DNA from: Thiothrix sp.
Lineage (GTDB): Bacteria > Pseudomonadota > Gammaproteobacteria > Thiotrichales > Thiotrichaceae
Direction of reading: 5' to 3'
Length of the DNA stretch: 36,878 nt
NCBI GenBank assembly: GCA_020442915.1
Contig: JAGRJD010000059.1
Span: 1-36,878 of the forward strand
The notes below the pieces were generated by a model. The model was not told the origin of the DNA, did no database searches, and saw only the letters and a program-made list of their open reading frames with translations. This document shows positions 7,685 to 16,248 of the stretch, one piece after another. Position 1 is the stretch's first letter, and each line of letters opens with the position of its first letter. A program made the position numbers and the translations under genes.

Positions 7685-8737
7685 ATGTTGTTGCACAAAC
7701 TCAAACATTTTTTCAACTGGTGGAGCGAAGGATTGCTGCGGGGTCTCCCCAGCCCGCTACGCCAACTGTTCCGGGCCGAGCAACCCCGCCTCAGCCTGCA
7801 ACTCTTTCCCGACAACAGCCTGAAAATCTACTGGAGGCAAGACAGCAAACTGCTGGATCGTGGCCATTACCGGCTTTCCGACACCGGCTTTGACTTCGGG
7901 CGCATTGCCAAAAAATGTGCCAAAAACCGCAGATACCTGCTGGAGCTTTTGCTGGATCGCAATCAGGCTTTGCACCTGCAGCACAGCTTTCCGGAGAGCG
8001 TACAGGAAAACATCCGCCAGGTCGTTGGCTACCAGATCGACCGCCTGACGCCGTTTGCAGCCGATGCAGCCTATTTCGACGCACGTGTGACCAGGCATGA
8101 ACGCAGCCGGAAAGAAGTGCTGGCTGACATCTTCGTCGCACCCCGCCAGCTGGTAGACCGGTTGAAAGAACAACTCGGGGCTGCCGGTATTCCTGCCTTC
8201 GATCTGGTATCCGTACTGGACACCAATGCCCGTCTGCTCACTCGTCAGGACAGCCTGCAGATGGTCCCGACCCAGCGTTGGTCCCGCATTCCGCTGCTCT
8301 TTTTCCTGGGTGCACTGATACTGGCACTGGCAGTCCCCATGGCCTATAAGTACCGCCGGGTCGGGCAGGTGGAAAATGCCATCGCCAAGGTCCGGAGTGA
8401 ATCCTCTTCCCAGCTGGAGGTACGGGAAAAACTGCTGGCAGCGGAAGATGCCCTGCATTTCCTGCAGGAGCGGCGCCAGCGCTCACCGGTGACGCTGGAC
8501 ATTGTGGAGCGCCTGTCCAATGAGATACCCAGGCATACCTGGCTGGAGCGGCTGGAGCTGGAAGGGGACAACCTGCAGATTTACGGTGAGTCGGAAAAAG
8601 CCCTGACCCTGATTGATACGCTGGAAGACTCAAGCGCCTTCTCAAAAGTCAGCTTCAAATCTCCCGTCACCCGCAGCCGGGAAAGCGGCATGGACAAATT
8701 CCACATTCAGGCACACCTGGAGACCGGCCATGATTGA
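7685..8737 (+). CDS. gspL: Type II secretion system protein L-like (PilN-domain)
   Basis: A 350-residue bitopic inner-membrane protein. Residues ~1-195 form a cytoplasmic actin-like/PilM-like part; one transmembrane segment (roughly 203-221, L-L-F-F-L-G-A-L-I-L-A-L-A) follows; then a coiled coil and a periplasmic PilN-type domain with P-R-H-T-W-L-E-R-L-E and an 'F..V.F.SPVTR' ending. In T2SS the L protein links the GspE ATPase to the periplasmic M and C proteins. The start at 7685 has no visible Shine-Dalgarno; no better ATG exists. It overlaps the next gene by 8 nt. The order L-M-N-D matches the end of Xanthomonas-type xps clusters. The pseudopilin and ATPase genes (E-K) are not in the window. 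Confidence 0.75.
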   Translation: MLLHKLKHFFNWWSEGLLRGLPSPLRQLFRAEQPRLSLQLFPDNSLKIYWRQDSKLLDRGHYRLSDTGFDFGRIAKKCAKNRRYLLELLLDRNQALHLQHSFPESVQENIRQVVGYQIDRLTPFAADAAYFDARVTRHERSRKEVLADIFVAPRQLVDRLKEQLGAAGIPAFDLVSVLDTNARLLTRQDSLQMVPTQRWSRIPLLFFLGALILALAVPMAYKYRRVGQVENAIAKVRSESSSQLEVREKLLAAEDALHFLQERRQRSPVTLDIVERLSNEIPRHTWLERLELEGDNLQIYGESEKALTLIDTLEDSSAFSKVSFKSPVTRSRESGMDKFHIQAHLETGHD

Positions 8738-9329
8738 TACCCTGTTCACCCGCAGGAACCAACCCCTGTTTGCCTGGCTGCTGCTGTTGCTGGCTCTGCT
8801 GGTCGGAATATTTTTCATCATTCTGCCGGCACTGGCTGCCTCCACAGAGCTGGGCGAACGCATTGAGTCAGGCTATGCCCGCCTGATCAAGATGCGCCAA
8901 GTCGCCCATGCCACCCCCCGACTGATGGCCGAATTCGAGCGGGTACAGAAACAGGGGCTGGACAAGCTGTTCTATCCCGAGGGCATGACGGCAGCCCAGG
9001 TCGGCAAGGAGCTGCAGAAGCAGCTGGCCACTGTTGTGGCCCAATACCGGGGGGTGCTGACCAGCTCCGAGGTCCTGGACGGATCACAGGATGAGGAGGA
9101 CAGCGGTTTGACCAGTGGCTACAGCCGGGTGACGGTACAGGCCAGTTTTGAAGGCAACATGCAGCTGTTGCGCGCCATCCTGCATCAGGCTTATCAGGCC
9201 AAACCCATGATTTTCGTGGACCGGCTGGAGGTCAAGCCGGAACGCAATGCCGTGGATCAACGCATCAAGGGTTCGGTCAGAATCACGACTTACTGGCGCG
9301 GAGGAGCACAAGATGAAAGCATTAATTAG
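8730..9329 (+). CDS. gspM: Type II secretion system protein M-like (subtype b)
   Basis: 199 residues with a short cytoplasmic N-terminus, one hydrophobic transmembrane segment (residues ~13-35), and a small periplasmic domain with the pattern seen in GspM subtype b ('...LLRAILHQAYQAKPMIFVDRLEV...'). It partners with the L protein in the inner-membrane platform. The ATG at 8730 overlaps the end of the L gene by 8 nt; the frame is open further upstream, but that part lies inside the L gene. The next gene starts 17 nt before this one ends. Confidence 0.75.
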   Translation: MIDTLFTRRNQPLFAWLLLLLALLVGIFFIILPALAASTELGERIESGYARLIKMRQVAHATPRLMAEFERVQKQGLDKLFYPEGMTAAQVGKELQKQLATVVAQYRGVLTSSEVLDGSQDEEDSGLTSGYSRVTVQASFEGNMQLLRAILHQAYQAKPMIFVDRLEVKPERNAVDQRIKGSVRITTYWRGGAQDESIN

Positions 9330-10146
9330 CCCACCGATCCAGACCCTGCTCTGGTTGGCCGGCATCAGCTGTCTGGCCTGGGGCGGCTGGTCGGTCTGGC
9401 AGTTGCGCCAGATGGACATGAGCCTGCAGCAATCCATGACGGAGGCGGTGAATGTCGAAATCCCCACCACCGATGAACTCAGGATACCGACTGTCAATGC
9501 CTATCAGCAGATGGTGCAGGCTCCGCTGTTCTGGCAGACCCGTGCCGTCCCGCCACCGCCGCCGCCAGCTGTCGCTGCCCGCGAAGTTGTAGCACCACCC
9601 CCATCCGCTGAGCCACCGGAAATCCCTGAAGGCCGGTTGGTCGGTATTGTGGATCTGGGCAAAAAACGCTACGCCCTGGTACGTGATCAGGAGGAAAAGA
9701 ACCTGTCCCTGCACGTTGGCGACAAATGGGGTGACTGGGTGGTCGAAGCGGTCAGCAAGCGCAAACTGGTACTGGCTGCCGGTGAGGAGCATCATGAAAT
9801 CCCGCTGATTGCTGATTTTGCTGCGCCTCAGGAGAACAAGCAATTGCTGGCCGACCGGCAGCGCCGGGAACAGCAGAAAAAAATCGAGCAGCAACGCGCA
9901 GCCCTGCGTCAACAGCAGCAGACCAACAGCAATGCGGCTCCCGCCCCGGCAGCCCAGCCCCCGCAGATCGATGACCCGGCTGCGGCACCTGATCCTGCCC
10001 AGCAGCTGAACCAGCTGACCGACCCCACGTCACCGGTCCTGTCCATCAAGGAGGCACTGGAAGCCCGGCAGCGCCTGATGGCATCGCGCTGGGGCGGGGG
10101 TAACACCAGCCCCCCCAATGGCACCGGCAACCCGGCACGTCAGTGA
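9313..10146 (+). CDS. Type II secretion GspC/XpsN-like inner-membrane protein
   Basis: 277 residues: a transmembrane segment at ~10-30, a Pro-rich linker (P-P-P-P-P-P near residue 80), then a short beta domain (G-R-L-V-G-I-V-D-L-G-K-K-R-Y-A-L-V-R) like the GspC homology region that contacts the secretin N0 domain. The C-terminal third is Gln-rich and low in complexity with no PDZ domain. In Xanthomonas the equivalent N gene sits between M and D, as here. GAGGAG at 9301-9306 sets the start at 9313. Assignment rests on position and topology more than on sequence. Confidence 0.65.
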   Translation: MKALISPPIQTLLWLAGISCLAWGGWSVWQLRQMDMSLQQSMTEAVNVEIPTTDELRIPTVNAYQQMVQAPLFWQTRAVPPPPPPAVAAREVVAPPPSAEPPEIPEGRLVGIVDLGKKRYALVRDQEEKNLSLHVGDKWGDWVVEAVSKRKLVLAAGEEHHEIPLIADFAAPQENKQLLADRQRREQQKKIEQQRAALRQQQQTNSNAAPAPAAQPPQIDDPAAAPDPAQQLNQLTDPTSPVLSIKEALEARQRLMASRWGGGNTSPPNGTGNPARQ

Positions 10147-10169
10147 TGACCATCCGACAGGCAGTGCTT

Positions 10170-10196
10170 TTGTCACCAGCACCAATCATGTAAAAT
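10170..10196 (+). promoter_or_regulatory. Possible secretin promoter
   Basis: TTGTCA (10170-10175) and TAAAAT (10191-10196) are separated by only 15 nt, followed by a very AT-rich stretch before the GTG at 10230. The 83-bp gap is unusual within an otherwise overlapping operon. Weak call because the spacing is short. Confidence 0.3.
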
Positions 10197-10229
10197 TATA
10201 AAAAATAAAAATAATATGGGGTCTGCTTT

Positions 10230-12422
10230 GTGACTAAAAAAACACTATGGATTAGCCTGGTGGTCAGTGTCAGTGTATTGTTTACGGCCTGCACCTCGAT
10301 CAAGAACAGTCCGGGTTATCGCAGCAATATCAAGGCCAATCCATTTCAGCGCAGTGCTGCCATCAAGGAATTGGACCAGTCTGCCCTCGGACTGCTGCAC
10401 AGCCCCTCATCCCGGACGGTTCAAACGCGCAATACCCATTATCGCCCGACGCCGATTGCCAGCACACCGACCTCAACCTCCAGGGATCAGGATGTCGAGC
10501 TGGTTATCGGCAACCACCAGTATTACCGCACGGATGTGGAGCGTCCCGAGCTGGGTGGCGGCAGTAAAAAAGGGGGAATCGCCCTCAATTTCGAGCGGGC
10601 CAGTATCCGCGAAGTGGTTGCCGTTATTCTCGGTGACATCCTGAAGGAAACCTACATCGTGGAACCCGGCGTTGAGGGTGAAGTCACCATCAACTCCAGC
10701 GAGCCCATTCCGCGTGCCAGCCTGATCCCCACCCTGGAATCCCTGCTGCAGACCCAGGGTGCCGTGCTGTACCGCGATGACACTGGTGGCTACCGGGTTG
10801 CGGCACGCTCCAATATCAAGGGCCGGGGCTTCATGCCCTCGGCCAGCGGCAAGATCAAGCCCGGCTACAGTATTCAGGTGGTACCGCTGCGCTACATCCC
10901 GGTGGCGGAAATGCAGAAAATCCTGGAGCCGCTGGCCAGCCCGGATGCCTTTGTACGCGTGGATACCAACCGCAACCTGCTGGTGCTGGCCGGTACCAGC
11001 TCCGAACTGGCCAACCTGATGGCCACGATTCGCATGTTTGACGTGGATGTGTTGCAGGGCATGTCAGTCGGCATGTACAAGATCAGGAATGTGGAAGCCC
11101 AGATCGTGGCCAAAAATCTGGATACCCTGTTTGGTGAAAGCGGCAACAGTCCCATGGCCGGCATGGTCAAGATTGTACCGATCGAACACATGAACAGCAT
11201 CATGATCATCTCCGCCAGCCCGGAATACCTGCGTGAAATGAAACACTGGGTGGATCGCTTTGACAAAAAGGGAGCAACGGCCAGCCAGCAGCTGTATGTC
11301 TACCATGTCCAGAACGGCAATGCCGAACACCTGGCGGAGATGCTGTCCCAGATATTCTCAGGCAAAGGCAGCAAGAAAAGCAACGCCATCCCCTCCAGTC
11401 TGGCACCGGGACTGGAACCGGTTACTGTCGGTGGCGAGGGTAACAGTGTCTCCAGCCAGAAAACCATGCTGGGCAGCAGTACCAACAGCAGCGGCGGTGT
11501 CTCGATTGACCCGGACGCCGATGTCAAGATTGTGGCCGACAAAACCAATAATTCGCTGATGATTCTGGCCACCGAGCAGATGTACCAGCAGATCCAGGAA
11601 GCCCTCAAACGCATTGACATCATGCCCATGCAGGTGCAGGTTGAAGCCTCCATCATGGAGGTGACGCTGACCGACCAGATGGAGTACGGCCTGCAGTGGT
11701 ATTTCAAGAATAATGGCAATGCCTTGGGTGAATACGGCATCAATTCGCTGGGCAGTCAGCCCAGCGGGTTCTCCTTTACCCTCATGGGTGGCTCCAGCGG
11801 GGTCAAGGGCTTTGTGAACGCCATTGCGCGCCAGTCCAAGGTCAAGGTGATTTCGTCCCCATCCGTGCTGGTACTGGACAATCAGACGGCAGAAATCCGC
11901 GTAGGCGACCAGCAGCCGATCTACACCGGAACCTCTACCGTCACCAACGGGCAGCTGACCGATATCCCCTCCTACCAATACAAGGATACCGGTGTTTCGC
12001 TGCAGGTCACACCCCATGTCAACTCCAACGGGCTGGTCAAAATGGATGTCACACAGGATATCACCGACGTGGGTGAAGTAGATTCCGCCACCGGTCAGCG
12101 CAGCTTCCTGCAGCGCAAGATCAAGAGCAATATTGCCGTACAAAGTGGAGAAACCATTGTACTCGGTGGCCTGATCCGGGAAAACCAGACGGATGGCAAC
12201 AGCGGTGTCCCGGTGCTGAAAAATCTGCCCATTGTTGGCGATGCCTTCAAATCCCGCAACAAGGGCGGCAAACGTACCGAACTGCTGGTGCTGATCACGC
12301 CTACCGCCATCAAGGACCAGAACAGCCTGAACCGTACCGGACAGGAAATGCGTGACCGTATGAAGCGCCTGTTTGATGATGATACTTTCCTGCGACAACT
12401 AAGAGGTGAATATGTGCAATAA
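10230..12422 (+). CDS. gspD: Type II secretion system secretin GspD (lipoprotein form)
   Basis: 730 residues. The signal peptide ends in L-F-T-A-C (lipobox), so it is probably lipidated, as XpsD is. Domains: N0 (residues ~114-190), N1 (~212-275), N2 (~280-345), N3 (~353-430, carrying a Ser/Gly-rich insertion), then the secretin beta-barrel (~430-700) with V-P-V-L-K-N-L-P-I-V-G-D-A-F near residue 660 and E-L-L-V-L-I-T-P at the end of the barrel. It forms the outer-membrane exit channel of the T2SS. The start is a GTG at 10230. It overlaps the downstream small lipoprotein gene by 11 nt. Confidence 0.93.
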   Translation: MTKKTLWISLVVSVSVLFTACTSIKNSPGYRSNIKANPFQRSAAIKELDQSALGLLHSPSSRTVQTRNTHYRPTPIASTPTSTSRDQDVELVIGNHQYYRTDVERPELGGGSKKGGIALNFERASIREVVAVILGDILKETYIVEPGVEGEVTINSSEPIPRASLIPTLESLLQTQGAVLYRDDTGGYRVAARSNIKGRGFMPSASGKIKPGYSIQVVPLRYIPVAEMQKILEPLASPDAFVRVDTNRNLLVLAGTSSELANLMATIRMFDVDVLQGMSVGMYKIRNVEAQIVAKNLDTLFGESGNSPMAGMVKIVPIEHMNSIMIISASPEYLREMKHWVDRFDKKGATASQQLYVYHVQNGNAEHLAEMLSQIFSGKGSKKSNAIPSSLAPGLEPVTVGGEGNSVSSQKTMLGSSTNSSGGVSIDPDADVKIVADKTNNSLMILATEQMYQQIQEALKRIDIMPMQVQVEASIMEVTLTDQMEYGLQWYFKNNGNALGEYGINSLGSQPSGFSFTLMGGSSGVKGFVNAIARQSKVKVISSPSVLVLDNQTAEIRVGDQQPIYTGTSTVTNGQLTDIPSYQYKDTGVSLQVTPHVNSNGLVKMDVTQDITDVGEVDSATGQRSFLQRKIKSNIAVQSGETIVLGGLIRENQTDGNSGVPVLKNLPIVGDAFKSRNKGGKRTELLVLITPTAIKDQNSLNRTGQEMRDRMKRLFDDDTFLRQLRGEYVQ

Positions 12423-12813
12423 ATCGGGGTATCTGGCCATCACGGCCCTGTGCGTCCTGCTGGCCTCCTGTACCCAGGCCGAACCCCTGGTACGGGAGGC
12501 GGCCCAGAAACGTTGGGATGCCCTGATCGCCGGCGACCTGCTCAGCGCCTATCAGTTCTATACCGATGCCTTTCAGAAAACGGTTCCAATGGACCACTTC
12601 CGGCGGCAGGTAACGGGCACGGGACTCTGGAGCAGGGCCGCAGTCGAGAAAGTCAGCTGCGACCAGTCCGGGGACCAGTGTCAGGCAGACATCAGGATCA
12701 CGGTTGCCATGAAGATGCGTGGCCTGCCCAAACCAGTGGAAAGCAGCGATGTCGTGCATGAGACCTGGGTTAAGCAGGGTCTATTTTCTGACTGGCGGTA
12801 TATGAAAAACTGA
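12412..12813 (+). CDS. Small lipoprotein, NTF2-like fold possible
   Basis: 133 residues from the ATG at 12412 (AAGAGG 5 nt upstream); a GTG at 12406 is the alternative. A hydrophobic N-terminus ends in L-L-A-S-C-T (lipobox). The mature part (K-R-W-D-A-L-I-A-G-D-L-L-S-A-Y-Q-F-Y...) resembles small NTF2/SnoaL-like lipoproteins. It overlaps gspD, so it is co-translated with the secretin and could be a pilotin-like or accessory lipoprotein. That role is inference from position only. Confidence 0.65.
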   Translation: MCNKSGYLAITALCVLLASCTQAEPLVREAAQKRWDALIAGDLLSAYQFYTDAFQKTVPMDHFRRQVTGTGLWSRAAVEKVSCDQSGDQCQADIRITVAMKMRGLPKPVESSDVVHETWVKQGLFSDWRYMKN

Positions 12814-12923
12814 TTCTATTAATTATAATTATTGATTGTATGGTGTGGTTCCTGCAACTCTCCGGAACCGGTGCTTAAAAAATACTCCATTACAAATATA
12901 AAAATCTTTAGGAGGCACGTAAA

Positions 12924-14420
12924 GTGTTCAAACAAAAAAAACTTGCTCTGGGCATTGCAGCGGGCATTCTGGGCTTGGCAGGAATCATGACCAGTGCGCA
13001 GGCGGTGCATGTCAATCCGGACGGTACAGGCCAAGTGCTGATTTTCCCCTACTACAATGCACATTCGGGTTACGTTACCAACATCAATCTGGTCAACTCC
13101 ACCGACGAAACCAAGGCAGTCAAGATCCGCTTCCGTGAAGGCAAGAACAGCAATGACGTGCTGGACTTCAACATTTACATGTCACCACAGGATGTCTGGA
13201 CCGGCAGCGTAGCTGCCGCAACCGATAATTCCGGCGAACTGGTCGGTTCCGTCAGCACCCGTGACCGCACCTGCACCCTGCCGCAACTGGCTTCCTGCAC
13301 GGAAGATCAGTGTGCCGTCACCATTCCGTTTACCGGCCAGAAGGTCTATACCGGTATCGAAGCCGCCGATACTCGTGAAGGCTATGTGGAAGTGATTGAA
13401 ATGGGGGTGGTGACGGACAAGACAGTACAGGACGGCGTCCTGCATCACAACGGCGTGCCCTATGACTGCAGCGCTGTCGAAGAGGCCTGGAGCAAGGGCA
13501 CCTTTACCCAGGGCAAGGGGGCACAGGCTGCGGGCATGAGTGCCCCGACCGGTGGTCTGTTCGGCTCCTCCGCCGTCATCAATGTCCCCAAAGGTTCTGC
13601 CTTTGCCATTGATCCGGTGGCTATCGATAATTACAGCACTCAGGCCCAGCACTACCTGTCCGATGACCCCGACAACTTCCTGCTGCCGTCACTGGCCTCC
13701 GGTGACATTACCACCAGCTCCATCCTTGCCAAAGATGCCAACGGTGATGCCGAACTGGTGGAAACCGAATGGAATACCGTTCCGGATACCTGCCTGAACG
13801 ACGCTGATCCGCTCACGCCGCAGTGTGGTGTCAATCCCTATCCGATTGCACACGTTCTGCTGGCTTCCAACATCATGAACGAGTATTTCCTTGATCCGAC
13901 CTTCGGTTACGATGGGCACACCGACTGGATCATCACCTTCCCGATGAAAAAGCATGGTATCCATAAAACCACCGACGTCGCCCTGACCATGGATGGCGTT
14001 TATGACCGGGAAGAAGGGCAACCGAATGTCGTGATTGACAAGAGCTTCGGTTTCTCGCCGGTTCTCCCCGGTATGGAGAAGGAGCAAAGCGCCCTGACCC
14101 GTGAGGTCAATGTCCTGACCTTCACCAGCAGCGACCCGTCCTATGACGCCTCCAATACGGTCATGTCCAGCCACACCGACGTAAAGCTCTCTGTCGGCTC
14201 TTTCGTTCATGGCTGGGCACGCATGGATTTCCCTGGTTATAACCTGGCTGACGGCTGGTCCGACTCCGTTACCTATGGCAAAACCGGCACCAGCTACGGC
14301 TCCAGCAGTGCTATCTATGAAGGGGTTCCGGTAATCGGCTTCTCCGCCATTGAAGGCAACGTAAGCGAAAACCCGAACGCCCGCTTTGGTGACGCCCTGC
14401 CCCACAAGATTAAGCGCTAA
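12924..14420 (+). CDS. Exported protein of unknown function
   Basis: 498 residues. A strong AGGAGG (12910-12915) 8 nt before GTG 12924 fixes the start. A classic signal peptide ends A-Q-A (residue ~27), giving a mature N-terminus V-H-V-N-P-D-G-T-G-Q-V. The mature protein is acidic, rich in Asp/Gly/Thr, with a few cysteines in pairs (C-T-L-P-Q-L-A-S-C and C-L-N...Q-C) and no transmembrane segment or C-terminal Phe. I cannot assign a family name or activity. It follows the T2SS genes, so it may be a T2SS substrate. It has its own good terminator and a 110-bp AT-rich leader, so it is probably transcribed alone and well expressed. Confidence 0.85.
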   Translation: MFKQKKLALGIAAGILGLAGIMTSAQAVHVNPDGTGQVLIFPYYNAHSGYVTNINLVNSTDETKAVKIRFREGKNSNDVLDFNIYMSPQDVWTGSVAAATDNSGELVGSVSTRDRTCTLPQLASCTEDQCAVTIPFTGQKVYTGIEAADTREGYVEVIEMGVVTDKTVQDGVLHHNGVPYDCSAVEEAWSKGTFTQGKGAQAAGMSAPTGGLFGSSAVINVPKGSAFAIDPVAIDNYSTQAQHYLSDDPDNFLLPSLASGDITTSSILAKDANGDAELVETEWNTVPDTCLNDADPLTPQCGVNPYPIAHVLLASNIMNEYFLDPTFGYDGHTDWIITFPMKKHGIHKTTDVALTMDGVYDREEGQPNVVIDKSFGFSPVLPGMEKEQSALTREVNVLTFTSSDPSYDASNTVMSSHTDVKLSVGSFVHGWARMDFPGYNLADGWSDSVTYGKTGTSYGSSSAIYEGVPVIGFSAIEGNVSENPNARFGDALPHKIKR

Positions 14421-14446
14421 TACAGCCACATTTCGATAGGCTTGTG

Positions 14447-14477
14447 AAACCGGTCAGAATACCTGACCGGTTTTTTT
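14447..14477 (+). terminator. Strong intrinsic terminator
   Basis: The 10-bp stem AACCGGTCAG/CTGACCGGTT (14448-14457 and 14463-14472) with loop AATAC runs into TTTTTTT. It lies 27 nt after the exported-protein gene. Confidence 0.93.
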
Positions 14478-14508
14478 AATAATAACAAGATTGTCGGGGC
14501 TTATTTTC

Positions 14509-15378
14509 ATGTCGGAAGTGCTGTTCCGCTCCATCCTTTTTGCAGGCTGCCTGCTTGCCGTTCCCCTGAACCTGTTTGCCGATGCGGCCTGGGTATTGAA
14601 AGCCGACGGTATGCTCCTGTCACCAGCCCAGCTGGAAAATACCGCCAATGCACGCGGCTTTGCCCTTGCGACACTGGATGCCCGGCAAAAAGCCGCACTG
14701 CTGGAAGAGCTGTTCATTCGCACCCGGCTGCTGGAGCAGCAGGACAACCTCACCCCGGCCCAGCAGCAACACCTGCAGCAGAAGCTGGAAGACTTTCATG
14801 CCACCCAGCAGGCAGAAATGGTACTGGATAACCTTGCTGCAGCGGGTATGCCGGATTTTACCGGGCGAGCCCGGGAAATCTATGCCGCCGAACAGGACAC
14901 CACCTACCGGCAACCCCTGAAGCTGCGCGTCAGAATCCTCCTGCGCCGGATCCAGCCTGACGGACCGGACCGGGCGGCAGTCATGACCGAGCTGGAACAG
15001 GTACGCAAGCGCATTGTGCAAGGTGAACTGGATTTCACGGCGGCAGTCAGGGAATTCAGCGAAGCCGGAGACAAGGCCCTGAATGCCGGTGACAGTTTCT
15101 GGTTCAGCCAGGGACAAAAACCGGATGCCCTGTTTGACGCGGCCAGTCAGCTGAGTCCGGCACATCCGCTCAGCGACATCATTCTGGACCGTAAACAGGC
15201 CTGGTTGCTGCAGTTTATCGGGCGCCAGGAAGCTGGCCAGCAATCCTTTGATGAGGTCAGGAATGACATTGTCATCCGGCTGGAAAACGAATACCGCAAC
15301 ACACAGCGCAAACTGGTTCTGGAAAACCTGCAGCAGCAGTTCCGGGAACAGGCACAGACCAATCCTGACACGTTATAG
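14509..15378 (+). CDS. Parvulin/SurA-like peptidylprolyl isomerase, exported
   Basis: 289 residues from the ATG at 14509; TTG at 14491 is in frame but gives no better signal sequence. A hydrophobic signal ends near L-F-A-D-A (residues ~20-25). A helical SurA_N-type region follows, then a rotamase-like domain with L-K-L-R-V-R-I-L-L-R-R, 'G-E-L-D-F-T-A-A-V-R-E-F-S-E' and a short G-D-S-F-W-F. The usual parvulin His/Cys active-site pattern is poorly preserved, so it may act as a chaperone more than an isomerase. It precedes the glycan export genes by 87 nt. Confidence 0.7.
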   Translation: MSEVLFRSILFAGCLLAVPLNLFADAAWVLKADGMLLSPAQLENTANARGFALATLDARQKAALLEELFIRTRLLEQQDNLTPAQQQHLQQKLEDFHATQQAEMVLDNLAAAGMPDFTGRAREIYAAEQDTTYRQPLKLRVRILLRRIQPDGPDRAAVMTELEQVRKRIVQGELDFTAAVREFSEAGDKALNAGDSFWFSQGQKPDALFDAASQLSPAHPLSDIILDRKQAWLLQFIGRQEAGQQSFDEVRNDIVIRLENEYRNTQRKLVLENLQQQFREQAQTNPDTL

Positions 15379-15465
15379 GCAGGCCTAAAAGTGCCCAAAC
15401 CGCTCCCAAGCCTTCAGTGTCACAGGGACAAGGATAGCAGGAACAACAAACAGGGGAAGGGAAGG

Positions 15466-16248
15466 ATGACTGCTTTACTGCATACCGGATTGCCACTGGC
15501 GCTGAACCTGTGCCGGCGTGACCTGCACGAACGCTATCAGGGCAGCATGCTGGGTATCTTCTGGCTGCTTTTCCCTCCCCTGTTCATGCTCTGCATTTAC
15601 ACCCTGGTATTCGGTGAAATCCTGCAACTGCGTTTTGGTACCGGCGCTTCCACCCGCGAGTTTGCTTTTTACCTGTTTACCGGCCTGATCGCCTTCAACG
15701 CCCTGGCCGAAGTTATGACCCGCAGTCCCGCCATATTGCGTGAAAAGCGCGACCTGCTGCTGAATACCCCCCTACCGGCCAGCATTCTGCCACTGGTACC
15801 GGTGCTGAGCTCCATCCTGCTGGAGCTGATCGCCCTCCTGATCCTGAGCATGGGGCTGATACTGGCCGGACTGTTTCAGCCGTCGGGACTGCTGCTTTAC
15901 CTGCCCTGCCTGCTGGTCCGTATCCTGCTGTCACTGGCGCTGGCCTATCCACTGGGCATACTCGGGGTCTTTTTTCCGGATCTGCGTCAGATCATGCCTG
16001 CCATCATGACCGTGCTGATGTTTCTGTCCCCGATCCTGTACCCACTGGAAGCCATTCCTGATCGCTTTCAGCCCTGGTATGCCTGGAACTTGCTGGGTCA
16101 ACTGGTGCAATGCTATCGGGCCGCCCTGCTGGAAGGGTGGCTGCCCTGGGAGACACTGGCGGCCCTGCTGCTGGTTGCAACCCTGTTGCTGGGTCTCGGC
16201 CTGATGCTGTTCAGGTATCTGATGCCACGCGCAAGGTACGTCTTGTGA
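15466..16248 (+). CDS. wzm: Polysaccharide ABC transporter permease (Wzm-type)
   Basis: 260 residues, six predicted transmembrane segments, ABC-2 type. The N-terminal R-R-D-L-H-E-R-Y-Q-G-S-M-L-G-I-F-W is typical of Wzm/KpsM permeases. It forms the inner-membrane channel that exports undecaprenyl-linked glycan. The ATG at 15466 is preceded by AGGGGAAGGGAAGG. Its stop overlaps the next gene (GTGA, 4 nt), which encodes its ATPase partner. Confidence 0.93.
   Translation: MTALLHTGLPLALNLCRRDLHERYQGSMLGIFWLLFPPLFMLCIYTLVFGEILQLRFGTGASTREFAFYLFTGLIAFNALAEVMTRSPAILREKRDLLLNTPLPASILPLVPVLSSILLELIALLILSMGLILAGLFQPSGLLLYLPCLLVRILLSLALAYPLGILGVFFPDLRQIMPAIMTVLMFLSPILYPLEAIPDRFQPWYAWNLLGQLVQCYRAALLEGWLPWETLAALLLVATLLLGLGLMLFRYLMPRARYVL

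Noticed and set aside
11358..12398. 346-codon minus-strand ORF
   Set aside because: Lies wholly inside gspD, with no recognisable motif.
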